Part shown: positions 16,609-24,844 of the stretch, piece after piece
Layout: each line of letters opens with the position of its first letter
How positions within the stretch are numbered: position 1 is the first letter of the stretch
Origin: Microbacterium indicum DSM 19969
GTDB lineage: Bacteria > Actinomycetota > Actinomycetes > Actinomycetales > Microbacteriaceae
Reading direction: 5' to 3'
Length of the DNA stretch: 64,000 nucleotides
NCBI RefSeq assembly: GCF_000422385.1
Contig: NZ_AULR01000001.1
Location: forward strand, 456,032-520,031
Notes under the pieces: model-generated
Told to the model about the DNA's origin: nothing
The model's input: the letters and a program-made list of their open reading frames with translations, nothing else
Database searches by the model: none
Translations under genes and position numbers: made by a program

Positions 16609-16895
16609 TTCTCGACCTCGTAGCCGGCCTGGATCCACGCGTCGGTGCCGCCGGCGACGTTCGTCGCGTCGTAGCCGCGCTGGTCGAGCGCGTTCACGGC
16701 CTGCGCCGAGCGCCCGCCGAGCTTGCAGATCACGTTGAACTCGGCCGGGAGCTCGTCCAGCCGGCCGCCCAGGTCGCCGAGGGGGATGTTGATCGCGCCG
16801 GGCACGTGGCCCTCGGCGTACTCCCACTCCTCGCGCACGTCGATGAGCGGCTTGTCCTGCTGCGCCGAGAGGTCGGCGACCGTGATCTCCTGCAT
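16605..16895 (-). CDS. Rhodanese-like domain protein
   Basis: A single-domain rhodanese of 96 residues. LIDVREEWEYAEGHVPGAINIPL is the CH2A-type N-terminal signature region, and the active-site loop is CKLGGRS with Cys57 as the sulfur acceptor. Such proteins move sulfane sulfur or detoxify cyanide; given the Nit1C cluster on the other side of the ANL gene, a link with cyanide is tempting but not shown. The ATG is preceded by GGAGGATG. It is the first gene of the three-gene operon and divergent from the molybdoenzyme gene. Confidence 0.9.
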   Translation of the reverse strand: MQEITVADLSAQQDKPLIDVREEWEYAEGHVPGAINIPLGDLGGRLDELPAEFNVICKLGGRSAQAVNALDQRGYDATNVAGGTDAWIQAGYEVEK

Positions 16896-16974
16896 GCGTC
16901 CATCCTCCCCCAGTTCAGGGCGGGCGGGATCTTACGGATCCGTCACATCCCGTTCGCGTGTCGGGGGTCGGGCC

Positions 16975-16980
16975 TACGCT
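16975..16980 (+). promoter_or_regulatory. -10 box TACGCT, leaderless promoter
   Basis: TACGCT ends 6 nt before the ATG at 16987; no ribosome binding site is present. Confidence 0.55.
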
Positions 16981-16986
16981 CGCCGC

Positions 16987-18510
16987 ATGAGCGGATCCGA
17001 GCGCCCGACGCGGTGGATGGCGGCCCTCGCGGGCATCGCGTCGGCCGCGCTGGGCCTCGGCGTGGGCGAGCTCGTCGGCGCGTTCGTCGACCCGGCGTCG
17101 GCGCCCCTCTCGGCCGTCGGCTCGGCCGCGATCGACCTCGCGCCGGCGTGGGCGAAGGACCTCGCGATCTCCCTGTTCGGCACGGGAGACAAGGCCGCGC
17201 TCCTCGTGTTCATCGGCGTCGTCGTCGCGGCCGTCGCCGCCGTCGCGGGCGTCGTCCAGCGATCGCATCGGCCGTGGGGCGCGGTGCTGGCGTGCGCGAT
17301 CGGGGTCGTCGGGGTCGCGGCGGCGATGACGCGGGCGGCGGCGGGCCCGCTCGCTCCCCTGCCGTCGATCCTCGCGGGCCTCGCGGCGGCCGTCGCGCTC
17401 TCGCGGATCGTCGGGCGGGAGTCGCCGCCCGGCGCCCAGCCGCAGGGCCTCACGCGGCGCGGGTTCTTCGTGGCGAGCGGCGCCGCGGCGGTCGTCGGCG
17501 TCGCGCTCGTCGGCCTGTCGGCCGCGCGCCGGGGCATCTCGACGGGCGCGAGCGCGCTGCGCGAGGCCGTGCGCCTGCCGCGCGCCGCGTCGACCGCGAC
17601 GCTTCCCGCCGGCGCCGAGCTCGGCGTCGACGGGCTGACCCCCGTCGTGACGCCGAACGACGCGTTCTACCGCATCGACACGGCGCTCGTGATCCCGCAG
17701 CTCGATCCGTCCGAGTGGTCGCTGCGGATCCACGGCATGGTCGAACACGAGATCACGATCACCTGGCAGGAGCTGCTGGCCCTGCCGCTCGAGGAGTCGT
17801 ACACGACGCTCGCGTGCGTCTCGAACACCGTCGGCGGCGGGCTCGTCGGCAACGCGCTCTGGCTCGGCTACCCGATCCGCGAGCTCCTCGCCCGCGCCGT
17901 GCCCTCCGCCGACGCCGACATGGTGCTGTCGCGCTCGCACGACGGCTTCACCGCCGGGACTCCGCTCGAGACCCTGACCGACGAGCGAGACGCGATCCTC
18001 GCGGTGGGCATGAACGGCGACCCGCTCCCCGTCGAGCACGGCTTCCCCGTGCGCATGGTCGTGCCCGGTCTCTACGGCTACGTGTCGGCGACGAAGTGGG
18101 TCACCGAGCTCGAGGTCACCCGCTTCGACCGGGCCCGGGCGTACTGGACCGACCGCGGCTGGTCGGCCGAGGGGCCCATCAAGATGGAGTCGCGCATCGA
18201 CGTGCCGCGCGGCCCCGACGTCGCCGCGGGCAGCGTCGCGATCGCGGGCGTCGCGTGGAACCAGCACACGGGCGTCTCGGGCGTCGAGGTCCGGATCGAC
18301 GACGGCGGGTGGCAGGCCGCCGAGCTCGCGACCGCGATCTCCGACGACACCTGGGTGCAGTGGACGACGAGCGCGGATCTCGCCCCGGGCGAGCACACGA
18401 TCCGGTGCCGCGCGATCGGGGCCGACGGCGAGGTGCAGACGAGCGAGGTCGCCGACCCCGCCCCGAACGGCGCGTCCGGGTGGCACGCCCGCACCGTCAC
18501 GGCCGCCTGA
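16987..18510 (+). CDS. Membrane-anchored molybdopterin-dependent oxidoreductase (sulfite oxidase family)
   Basis: A 507-residue protein. Residues 1-175 hold about five membrane helices; the rest is an exported molybdopterin domain of the SUOX/YedY fold, with the Mo-ligand cysteine in TTLACVSNTVGG (Cys277) and the RMVVPGLYGYVSATKWV segment. A C-terminal Ig-like dimerisation domain (about 400-507) follows. It probably oxidises or reduces a small sulfur or sulfoxide substrate outside the membrane; the substrate is unknown. An RR-G-F-F stretch sits at the last helix. Its 3' end overlaps the convergent DoxX gene by 14 bp. Confidence 0.9.
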   Translation: MSGSERPTRWMAALAGIASAALGLGVGELVGAFVDPASAPLSAVGSAAIDLAPAWAKDLAISLFGTGDKAALLVFIGVVVAAVAAVAGVVQRSHRPWGAVLACAIGVVGVAAAMTRAAAGPLAPLPSILAGLAAAVALSRIVGRESPPGAQPQGLTRRGFFVASGAAAVVGVALVGLSAARRGISTGASALREAVRLPRAASTATLPAGAELGVDGLTPVVTPNDAFYRIDTALVIPQLDPSEWSLRIHGMVEHEITITWQELLALPLEESYTTLACVSNTVGGGLVGNALWLGYPIRELLARAVPSADADMVLSRSHDGFTAGTPLETLTDERDAILAVGMNGDPLPVEHGFPVRMVVPGLYGYVSATKWVTELEVTRFDRARAYWTDRGWSAEGPIKMESRIDVPRGPDVAAGSVAIAGVAWNQHTGVSGVEVRIDDGGWQAAELATAISDDTWVQWTTSADLAPGEHTIRCRAIGADGEVQTSEVADPAPNGASGWHARTVTAA

Positions 18511-18967
18511 TGCGGCCGATCCATCCGTCGGCGCCCCAGCGCCCGGCGGCCGAGCCCGAGAGGAGGACGACGACGGCGAGCACCGCCATCGCGGGGTACT
18601 GCCAGATCAGCTGATCCGACAGCCAGTAGAGCGCGAGCGTCGCGGCGCCCGCCGCCGCGACGAGCCGCGTCGCGAGCCCGGCGACGAGCAGCGCCCCGAG
18701 GGCGACCTCGAGCAGCGGGATCCCGACGCCGAAGAGCCCCGAGAGCGGCGCCATGACCGACTCGGCGAACGCGGTGAAGGCGCCGGGGACCCGGGGGTTC
18801 TGCTCGGCGCTCGAGACGACGAGGCGGATGTCGGCGGCCCCGAAGCCCGCTCGGTACTTGGTCGCGCCCTCGAGGATCCACAGCACGCCGAGCGCGAGGC
18901 GCGCCGCCCCGGCGAGAGCCGAGGCGACGCGGGAAGCACGGGCGGCGCGCGGGTCGCGTGCGCCCAT
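18497..18967 (-). CDS. DoxX family membrane protein
   Basis: A 156-residue four-helix membrane protein of the DoxX family: LGVLWILEGATKY in helix 1, GIPLLEVALGALLVAGLATR in the middle and a final helix before GRWGADGWIG. DoxX proteins work with quinones or redox partners in the membrane, and in mycobacteria are part of a membrane oxidoreductase complex. It is translationally coupled to the DM13 lipoprotein gene upstream (stop and start share TGATG), so the two probably act together. The tail overlaps the converging molybdoenzyme gene by 14 bp. Confidence 0.85.
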   Translation of the reverse strand: MGARDPRAARASRVASALAGAARLALGVLWILEGATKYRAGFGAADIRLVVSSAEQNPRVPGAFTAFAESVMAPLSGLFGVGIPLLEVALGALLVAGLATRLVAAAGAATLALYWLSDQLIWQYPAMAVLAVVVLLSGSAAGRWGADGWIGRIRRP

Positions 18968-19407
18968 CACATCAGCTCCGCTGCCCCGAAGACGGCGTTC
19001 GCCTTGTCGCAGTGCACGACGAGATCGGTGTAGCCCGACGCGTCGACGTCGATCGCGAACGTCTGCGAGGCCTCGTCGAACGCGACGTCTCCGAGCTCGA
19101 CGCCGGCCGCGACCGCCGCCTCGTCGGTGCCGTTCGCGAGATACAGGTGCAGGTCGGGGCCCTCGTCGGACGAGAAGCCCGAGAGCACGACCTCCCCGTC
19201 CGAGATCGTCGCGGTGCCCTCGACGCTCTTGTCGTTCTCGCCGACGAACGCGCCGGTGAGCTCGGCCATGGGGGTGGCGCTCATCGAGTCGGCGGGCGTC
19301 TGCGACGTCGCGCTCGCGGCGCCGTCGCCCGAGCCCGCGCCGCATCCCGCGAGCAGGAGCGCGGCGCCGACGACGGCGGATCCGATCAGGAGCTTCGTGT
19401 TCAGCAT
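18967..19407 (-). CDS. DM13 domain lipoprotein
   Basis: A 146-residue secreted lipoprotein. The lipobox LLAGC places Cys22 as the lipid-modified residue; a Ser/Thr/Ala-rich linker follows, then a DM13 domain (about 50-146) with the DGEVVLSGFSSDEGPDLHLYL-like core and a conserved Cys near the end (HCDKANAVFG). DM13 domains are proposed electron-transfer or redox modules, which suits the coupling to DoxX. The ATG start is preceded by AGAGGAA. It is divergent from the two-component system. Confidence 0.88.
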   Translation of the reverse strand: MLNTKLLIGSAVVGAALLLAGCGAGSGDGAASATSQTPADSMSATPMAELTGAFVGENDKSVEGTATISDGEVVLSGFSSDEGPDLHLYLANGTDEAAVAAGVELGDVAFDEASQTFAIDVDASGYTDLVVHCDKANAVFGAAELM

Positions 19408-19528
19408 GGGGTTCCTCTTCTCCGGCCGCGCGCTTCGCGGCCCGGGTCCGAGTGAAGCGGCGGGCGACCCGGCCGCGACCGGATCTTTCAGAACCGTAAG
19501 CTTCGGTCCCCGCGCGGAAGGCCGCGGA

Positions 19529-19534
19529 TACGCT
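19529..19534 (+). promoter_or_regulatory. -10 box TACGCT, leaderless promoter of the two-component operon
   Basis: TACGCT ends 6 nt before the ATG at 19541, identical in sequence and spacing to the promoter at 16975. Confidence 0.55.
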
Positions 19535-19540
19535 CGCCTC

Positions 19541-20236
19541 ATGCAGTCGGAACCGCGCGTCATGGTCGTCGAGGACGACGCCGCCGTGCGCACCGTCGTC
19601 GGCGACTACCTCGGGGCCGCGGGGCTCGCGGTGTCGCTCTACGGCGACGGCGTCTCGGCGCGGGAGGCGCTCCGCCGCGAGCTGCCCGACGTGCTCGTCG
19701 TCGACCGCATGCTGCCCGGCGCGAGCGGCGACGAGATCTGCCGCGAGGTGCGCGAGCGATCCGATCTCCCGATCCTCATGCTCACGGCCCTCGGCGGCGT
19801 CGAGAACCGCATCGAGGGGCTCGAGCACGGAGCCGACGACTACCTCACGAAGCCCTTCGCGATGCGCGAGCTGCAGCTGCGCGTTCAGGCCCTCGTGCGC
19901 CGGCGGCGGGCGGCCGACCCCGTCGCCGTGCTGACGGCGGGGCGCTTCCGCATCGACCCCGCCCACCGCCGCGCGTGGGCGGACGACCGCGAGATCGCGC
20001 TCACGACGCGCGAGTACGAGCTCCTCCTGCACCTCGCGCGCCACGCCGACGAGCTGCTGACGCGCGACGACCTCCTGCGCTCGGTCTGGGGCTGGGCCGC
20101 GGGCGACGGGTCGACCGTCACGGTGCACGTGCGGCGCCTGCGCGAGAAGATCGAGCCCGACCCGCGCGACCCCGTCTACCTCCGCACCGTGTGGGGCGAG
20201 GGATACCGCTTCACGCCGTCGGGCAGCGCCCGATGA
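19541..20236 (+). CDS. OmpR/PhoB-type response regulator
   Basis: A 231-residue response regulator. The receiver domain has the acidic pocket Glu11-Asp12-Asp13, the phospho-acceptor Asp55 in VVDRMLPG, and the Lys in DDYLTKPF. The C-terminal winged helix (about 135-231) ends with the VRRLREKIEPDP and VWGEGYRF signature. It is coupled to the histidine kinase by an ATGA overlap. The divergent DM13-DoxX operon and the molybdoenzyme gene, which has the same -10 box, are plausible targets, but no binding site could be defined. Confidence 0.93.
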   Translation: MQSEPRVMVVEDDAAVRTVVGDYLGAAGLAVSLYGDGVSAREALRRELPDVLVVDRMLPGASGDEICREVRERSDLPILMLTALGGVENRIEGLEHGADDYLTKPFAMRELQLRVQALVRRRRAADPVAVLTAGRFRIDPAHRRAWADDREIALTTREYELLLHLARHADELLTRDDLLRSVWGWAAGDGSTVTVHVRRLREKIEPDPRDPVYLRTVWGEGYRFTPSGSAR

Positions 20237-21363
20237 TGCTCGGCGCGGGCGACATCGCCCTCATCGTCGGCATCGCGCTCGCCTCGACGCTCGTCGTCGT
20301 CGCGGCCGAGGTCCTCGTGCTGCGCGCCATGCGCGGCCGATCGATCGCCCTCCACGTCGCGATCGCGACGGCCGGGGCGATCCTCGCGATCGTCCTCGCG
20401 ACCGTCTCGGTCATGGCGCTCATGTACGTGTCGCCGCACGACCTCACGGTCTTCGGATGGATCACGGGCGTCTCCGCCGCGGCGAGCCTCGCCGCCGCGT
20501 GGCTGGTCGCGCGCCGCGTCGCGCGCGCCTCGGCGCAATCGCTCGTCGCCTCGGCCGAGCAGATCGCGGCTGGCGAGGTCGTCGAGCCCGGGCGCCCCGA
20601 GCTGCGCGAGTTCGCCGCGGTCTCCGAAGAGCTCGCCCGCACGTCGTCCCGCCTGGCCGAGGCGCGCGCCGAGATCGACAAGCTCGACGGCGCGCGCCGC
20701 CAGTTCCTCGCCTGGATCTCGCACGACCTCCGCACGCCGCTCGCGGGGATCCGCGCGCTCTCCGAGGCCGCGGCCGACGGGGTCGGCGACCCGCGGCGCA
20801 TCTCGCGCGACATCCAGGTGCGCGTCGACGTGCTCGACCGCATGGTCGACGACCTGTTCCAGCTCTCGAAGCTCGAGACGGGGACCCTCGTCCTGCACCG
20901 CGAGCTCGTCTCGCTGCTCGACGTCGTGTCGGACGCGGTCGTCGACGTGCGCGACGCCGCACGAGCCCGCGGGATCCGCATCGTGCCGTCGTCGATCGAG
21001 GGCCGCATGCTCTGGGCCGATCCCCGCGAGCTCGGCCGCGCGATCGGGAACCTCCTGCAGAACGCCGTGCGCCACGCCCCCGACGGCTCGGACATCGTCA
21101 TCGCGGCCCATACGCGCGGCGACGGGCACCTCGTGATCAGCGTCATCGACCACGGTACGGGCGTCGACAGCTCCGACCTCGGCCGCATCTTCGACGTCGG
21201 CTGGCGCGCCGCGGACGCCCGCACGGGCGACGCCGCGGGCGCGGGTCTCGGGCTCGCGATCGTCCGCGGCATCGCGCAGGCGCACGGCGGCGACGTCGAC
21301 GCCGAGAACCTCGCGGGCGGCTTCCGGCTGAGCGTCGCGCTGCCGATCGGCGGCGAGGTCTGA
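20233..21363 (+). CDS. Sensor histidine kinase
   Basis: A 376-residue membrane kinase partnered with the preceding response regulator. There are about three N-terminal hydrophobic helices (residues 6-95) with hardly any periplasmic loop, so the signal is probably sensed in or near the membrane. A HAMP-like stretch follows, then the H box ISHDLRTPLAG with phospho-acceptor His164, N box (LLQNAVRHAPDG), G1 (DHGTGV) and G2 (GAGLGLAIVRGI). The stop is followed by a bidirectional terminator. Confidence 0.93.
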   Translation: MMLGAGDIALIVGIALASTLVVVAAEVLVLRAMRGRSIALHVAIATAGAILAIVLATVSVMALMYVSPHDLTVFGWITGVSAAASLAAAWLVARRVARASAQSLVASAEQIAAGEVVEPGRPELREFAAVSEELARTSSRLAEARAEIDKLDGARRQFLAWISHDLRTPLAGIRALSEAAADGVGDPRRISRDIQVRVDVLDRMVDDLFQLSKLETGTLVLHRELVSLLDVVSDAVVDVRDAARARGIRIVPSSIEGRMLWADPRELGRAIGNLLQNAVRHAPDGSDIVIAAHTRGDGHLVISVIDHGTGVDSSDLGRIFDVGWRAADARTGDAAGAGLGLAIVRGIAQAHGGDVDAENLAGGFRLSVALPIGGEV

Positions 21364-21377
21364 CGCCGCGGACATGA

Positions 21378-21414
21378 CGAACGCCGGCCCGCCCTGAGGC
21401 GGAGCCGGCGTTCG
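21378..21414. terminator. Bidirectional terminator between the kinase gene and the bS22 gene
   Basis: An 11-bp perfect inverted repeat (21378-21388 and 21404-21414) with GC-rich loop lies between two converging genes. Confidence 0.75.
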
Positions 21415-21423
21415 GTGCGACGC

Positions 21424-21522
21424 TTACTTCTTGTTGCGACGCTGGTGGCGGGTCTTGCGAAGCAGCTTGCGGTGCTTCTTCTTCGCCATGCGCTTGCGGC
21501 GCTTCTTGATGACAGATCCCAT
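21424..21522 (-). CDS. Small ribosomal subunit protein bS22 (AURKAIP1/COX24 type)
   Basis: A 32-residue, extremely basic protein: it starts MGSVIKKRRKRMAKKKHRK and ends in another basic stretch. It closely matches the actinobacterial protein bS22 of the 30S subunit (Rv0500B type), which binds 16S rRNA near the decoding region and the intersubunit bridges. It is far below normal gene-finding length. The start ATG was chosen by family length and sits inside a longer open frame that has no support. The neighbour on the upstream side is the HTH gene, as in mycobacteria. Confidence 0.93.
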   Translation of the reverse strand: MGSVIKKRRKRMAKKKHRKLLRKTRHQRRNKK

Positions 21523-21660
21523 GGGAACCTCGCTGATGTCTAGTGTGCGGATGCCGGGCACGAGCAGATGCCGGCGTCCGAAACGAAAACGGGCACGGCA
21601 GAAAAAAGTGCCTCTCGCCATCTTACAGGACGCCAGGTCCCGCACGAATTCAGGCGGGCT

Positions 21661-21855
21661 TCAGGATGCCTGGGCTTCTCCGGGGAACCGCATCGCCTCG
21701 GTGACGGCGGTCTCGGGGACCCGGTAGCTGCGACCGAAGCGCACGGCCGGCAGCTCGCCCGCGTGCACGAGGCGGTAGACCGTCATCTTCGAGACGCGCA
21801 TGATGTCGGCGACCTCGGCAACGGTCAGAAACCGCACGTCGGGCAGCTCGGCCAT
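21661..21855 (-). CDS. Excisionase-like / MerR-type helix-turn-helix protein
   Basis: A 64-residue single-domain winged-helix DNA-binding protein: FLTVAEVADIMRVSKMTVYRL is the HTH and GRSYRVPETAV the wing, as in excisionase/BldC-like proteins. It is the homologue of the small protein beside bS22 in many actinobacteria (Rv0500A); a role as a developmental or housekeeping regulator is inferred. The ATG is preceded by GGGAGGGTGA. The 138 bp between it and bS22 show no clear signal. Confidence 0.88.
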   Translation of the reverse strand: MAELPDVRFLTVAEVADIMRVSKMTVYRLVHAGELPAVRFGRSYRVPETAVTEAMRFPGEAQAS

Positions 21856-22010
21856 GGAATCACCCTCCCCAGGTGTTCGTTACCCGCCCACTCTAGGGGC
21901 AGGAGCATTCCGGTGTAAACCTGCGGGACAGGCGTGACGGGTGTGACTCGCGCGGGCTCATCATCGGGACATAGGTCGCGCAGGCGAACCGGCTAGGCGC
22001 CGGGTCCACG

Positions 22011-22610
22011 ATGATCCGCATGACAGACGCCAGCACCCGCCCTCTGCCCATGGAGCCGACCCCGCCGATCCCGGAGCCGGCCATCACCCGCCCGCCCGCC
22101 GACCAGGTTCCGCACGACACCGCGATCACGGCGACGGCCGCCCCCGAGAAGCCCGCGACCCTCACGCTCGCCGAGACCCCCGTCGCGCAGCAGGCGCCCG
22201 GCGCGCAGGCGCCGACGCCGGAGGATCCCTACCCCGCTCCCCCGCAGGCGGTCGTCGTCCCCGCGGCACAGGAGCGGCCGTCGGCCGAGCAGTACGCCCC
22301 GGTCGCGCAGCAGACTCCCGTCCAGGCGCACCCGGCCGCGCAGCAGCCCGCGCCCCAGAGGCCCGCGCGCCGCAGGCGAGGATGGGCGATCGGCGGCGGC
22401 ATCGCCGCGGGCGTCCTCATGCTCGGGCTCGCGTTCGGAAGCGGGATCGCCGCCGGCGCGGCTCTGTCGGGCGGGCTCGGCGGCCAGGCCACGCAGCAGA
22501 CGGACACGGGCACGGGCGGCTTCCCCTCCGACGGCTCGTTCCCCGGCGGCGGCTTCCCCGGCCAGGACGGATCGACCGACGACGGCACGACCGACGGATC
22601 CGGCACCTGA
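22011..22610 (+). CDS. Proline-rich single-pass membrane protein, unknown function
   Basis: A 199-residue protein (an alternative ATG lies at 22020). Residues 1-120 are Pro/Ala/Gln-rich and without predicted fold, followed by a basic patch RPARRRRGW, one Gly/Ala/Leu-rich membrane helix (about 126-150), and a Gly/Asp/Ser/Thr tail. This plan is common in actinobacterial surface or septal proteins, where the Pro-rich part is cytoplasmic and the tail is outside. I do not recognise a family and assign no function. Coding is supported by codon use and the lack of any better frame. It precedes the AGCS gene by 80 bp. Confidence 0.7.
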   Translation: MIRMTDASTRPLPMEPTPPIPEPAITRPPADQVPHDTAITATAAPEKPATLTLAETPVAQQAPGAQAPTPEDPYPAPPQAVVVPAAQERPSAEQYAPVAQQTPVQAHPAAQQPAPQRPARRRRGWAIGGGIAAGVLMLGLAFGSGIAAGAALSGGLGGQATQQTDTGTGGFPSDGSFPGGGFPGQDGSTDDGTTDGSGT

Positions 22611-22690
22611 TCCGGGTTCGGGCCGCGCCGCCCGAACCTGAGCGCCTCCTGTGACAGACTGACGCCGTTCGGCTCGCGACAGGAGGCACC

Positions 22691-24160
22691 ATGGATCTGA
22701 GCGGCGTGCAGGCGGTTCTCGATGCGGTCGGCGGATTCGTGTGGGGGCCGTTCTTCCTCATCCCCCTCCTCTTCGCGACGGGTCTCTATCTCACGGTCCG
22801 CCTCGGCGGCCTGCAGTTCCTGAAGCTCTTCCCCGCGCTGCGCCTCGCCTTCGGCCGCAAGGACTCGGGCTCCGACGGCGACATCTCGAACTTCCAGGCG
22901 CTCACGACGGCCCTCGCCGCGACGGTCGGCACGGGCAACATCGTCGGTGTCGCCACCGCGATCGGCATCGGCGGGCCCGGGGCCCTGTTCTGGATGTGGG
23001 TCACGGGGCTGCTCGGCATGGCGTCGAAGTACTCCGAGGCGTTCCTCGGCGTGCGGTACCGCACGACCGACGCGGCCGGCGAGAAGTCGGGCGGGCCGCA
23101 GTACTACCTCGAGCGCGGGATCCGCGGCCCCGTGGGCAAGATCCTCGGCCTCGCGTTCTCGATCTTCGCCGTCCTCGCGTGCTTCGGCATCGGCAACATG
23201 ACGCAGGGCAACTCGATCGCCGTGAACCTCGAGTCGACCTTCTCGGTTCCGAACTGGGTCACGGGCATCGTCCTGACGATCTTCGCCCTCGCGGTGCTGG
23301 TCGGCGGCATCAAGTCGATCGGCCGCGTCACCGCGGGCCTCGTGCCGATCATGATCGTCTTCTATGTGCTCGGCGCGCTGTACATCCTCGGCGCGAACAT
23401 CGGCGACATCCCCGCGGCGTTCGGCCAGATCTTCGCCGAGGCCTTCACGGGCACGAGCGCCGTCGGAGGCTTCGCGGGCTCTGCGGTCATCATCGCGGTC
23501 CAGTACGGCTTCGCCCGCGGCATCTTCTCGAACGAGTCGGGCATGGGATCCGCGGCGATCGCCGCCTCGGCGGCGCAGACCTCGCACCCCGTGCGGCAGG
23601 GGCTCGTGTCGATGACCCAGACGTTCATCGACACGATCATCGTCGTCACCTGCACGGGCCTCGTCATCGTCACGACGGGCGTCTGGAACCAGGTCGACCC
23701 CGAGACCGGCGGGCAGATCAGCGCGGCCCTCATGACGGGCGAGGCGTTCTCGCACGGCCTGCCGGGCGACTGGGGCCACTACATCGTGACGATCGGCCTC
23801 GTGCTGTTCGCGGGATCCACGATCCTCGGCTGGTCGTACTACGGCGAGCGCAACATCGAGCGCCTCTTCGGCCGGCGCCTCGTGCTGCCGTTCCGCATCG
23901 TCTTCTCGCTCGTCGTCTACGTCGGGTGCACGACGGAGCTCAGCGTCGTGTGGTCGTTCTCCGACGTCATGAACGGGCTCATGGCCCTGCCGAACCTCAT
24001 CGGCCTCCTGATCCTGTCGGGCCTCGTCGCGCGCGAGACCCGCGCGTACCTCCGGCACGACCCGAAGCTCACGGCGACGCGCGCCGAGGTCGAGGAGTTC
24101 ATGGCGGACGACGAGGGGTGGCGCGACTGGCGCGCCCAGGACTCGGCCGCCGCGCGGTGA
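22691..24160 (+). CDS. Alanine/glycine:cation symporter family protein (AGCS)
   Basis: A 489-residue sodium- or proton-coupled amino-acid symporter with about eleven membrane helices. It has the family signatures NFQALTTALAATVGTGNIVGVA near residue 70 and FSNESGMGSAAIAASAA in the middle. It probably imports alanine or glycine. The ATG has AGGAGG (22680-22685) upstream. The C-terminal 50 residues are hydrophilic and cytoplasmic. It is transcribed alone and converges on trkA. Confidence 0.94.
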   Translation: MDLSGVQAVLDAVGGFVWGPFFLIPLLFATGLYLTVRLGGLQFLKLFPALRLAFGRKDSGSDGDISNFQALTTALAATVGTGNIVGVATAIGIGGPGALFWMWVTGLLGMASKYSEAFLGVRYRTTDAAGEKSGGPQYYLERGIRGPVGKILGLAFSIFAVLACFGIGNMTQGNSIAVNLESTFSVPNWVTGIVLTIFALAVLVGGIKSIGRVTAGLVPIMIVFYVLGALYILGANIGDIPAAFGQIFAEAFTGTSAVGGFAGSAVIIAVQYGFARGIFSNESGMGSAAIAASAAQTSHPVRQGLVSMTQTFIDTIIVVTCTGLVIVTTGVWNQVDPETGGQISAALMTGEAFSHGLPGDWGHYIVTIGLVLFAGSTILGWSYYGERNIERLFGRRLVLPFRIVFSLVVYVGCTTELSVVWSFSDVMNGLMALPNLIGLLILSGLVARETRAYLRHDPKLTATRAEVEEFMADDEGWRDWRAQDSAAAR

Positions 24161-24172
24161 CGCGGCCGGGCG

Positions 24173-24844
24173 TCAGCGGTCGAGCGCCGCGAAGCGCTCG
24201 ACGTCCTCGTTGCTGCCCGAGACGATGATGAGGTCGTGGTTCGTGACGATCGTGTCGGCCTCGGCGTAGCGGAAGGGCTTCGCGGGGCTCTTGACGCCCA
24301 CGACGGTGACGTTGTACTTCGTGCGCATGCCCGAGTCGGTCAGCGAGATCCCGCGGATGAACTTCGGCGGGTACATCTTCGCGAGCACGAAGTCGTCGTC
24401 GAAGCGGATGAAGTCGAGCATGCGCCCGCTCACGAGGTGCGCGACGCGCTCCCCCGCCTCGCGCTCCGGGTAGATCACGTGGTTCGCGCCCACGCGCGAG
24501 AGGATCTTCCCGTGCGACTGGCTCGTCGCCTTCGCCCAGATCTGCGGCACCTTGAGGTCGACGAGGTTCGCTGTGATGAGCACAGAGGCCTCGATCGACG
24601 AGCCGACCGCGACGACGGCCACCTGGAAGTCCTGCGCGCCGATCTGCTTGAGCGCCTCCATGTTGCGCGCGTCGGCCTGGACCGCGTGGGTCACCCGCTC
24701 GGACCACTTCTGCACGAGCCCGAGGTCGGCGTCGATCGCGAGGACGTCGCGGTCGAGGCGGTCGAGCTCGCCGGCGCACGCGGCGCCGTAGCGGCCGAGG
24801 CCTATGACGAGCACGGGAGCGTCGCTGCGGATCTGCTCAACCAA
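24173..24844 (-). CDS. trkA: TrkA-type potassium uptake regulator
   Basis: A 223-residue RCK protein: the N-terminal Rossmann domain starts VLVIGLGRYGAACAGEL and binds NAD(H) or ATP; the RCK-C domain is residues about 135-223. It gates the Trk potassium channel subunit encoded just upstream. The start is a TTG that overlaps the trkH stop by 8 bp; a longer reading frame beginning inside trkH has no family support. The gene order trkH-trkA is the usual actinobacterial one. Confidence 0.9.
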   Translation of the reverse strand: MVEQIRSDAPVLVIGLGRYGAACAGELDRLDRDVLAIDADLGLVQKWSERVTHAVQADARNMEALKQIGAQDFQVAVVAVGSSIEASVLITANLVDLKVPQIWAKATSQSHGKILSRVGANHVIYPEREAGERVAHLVSGRMLDFIRFDDDFVLAKMYPPKFIRGISLTDSGMRTKYNVTVVGVKSPAKPFRYAEADTIVTNHDLIIVSGSNEDVERFAALDR

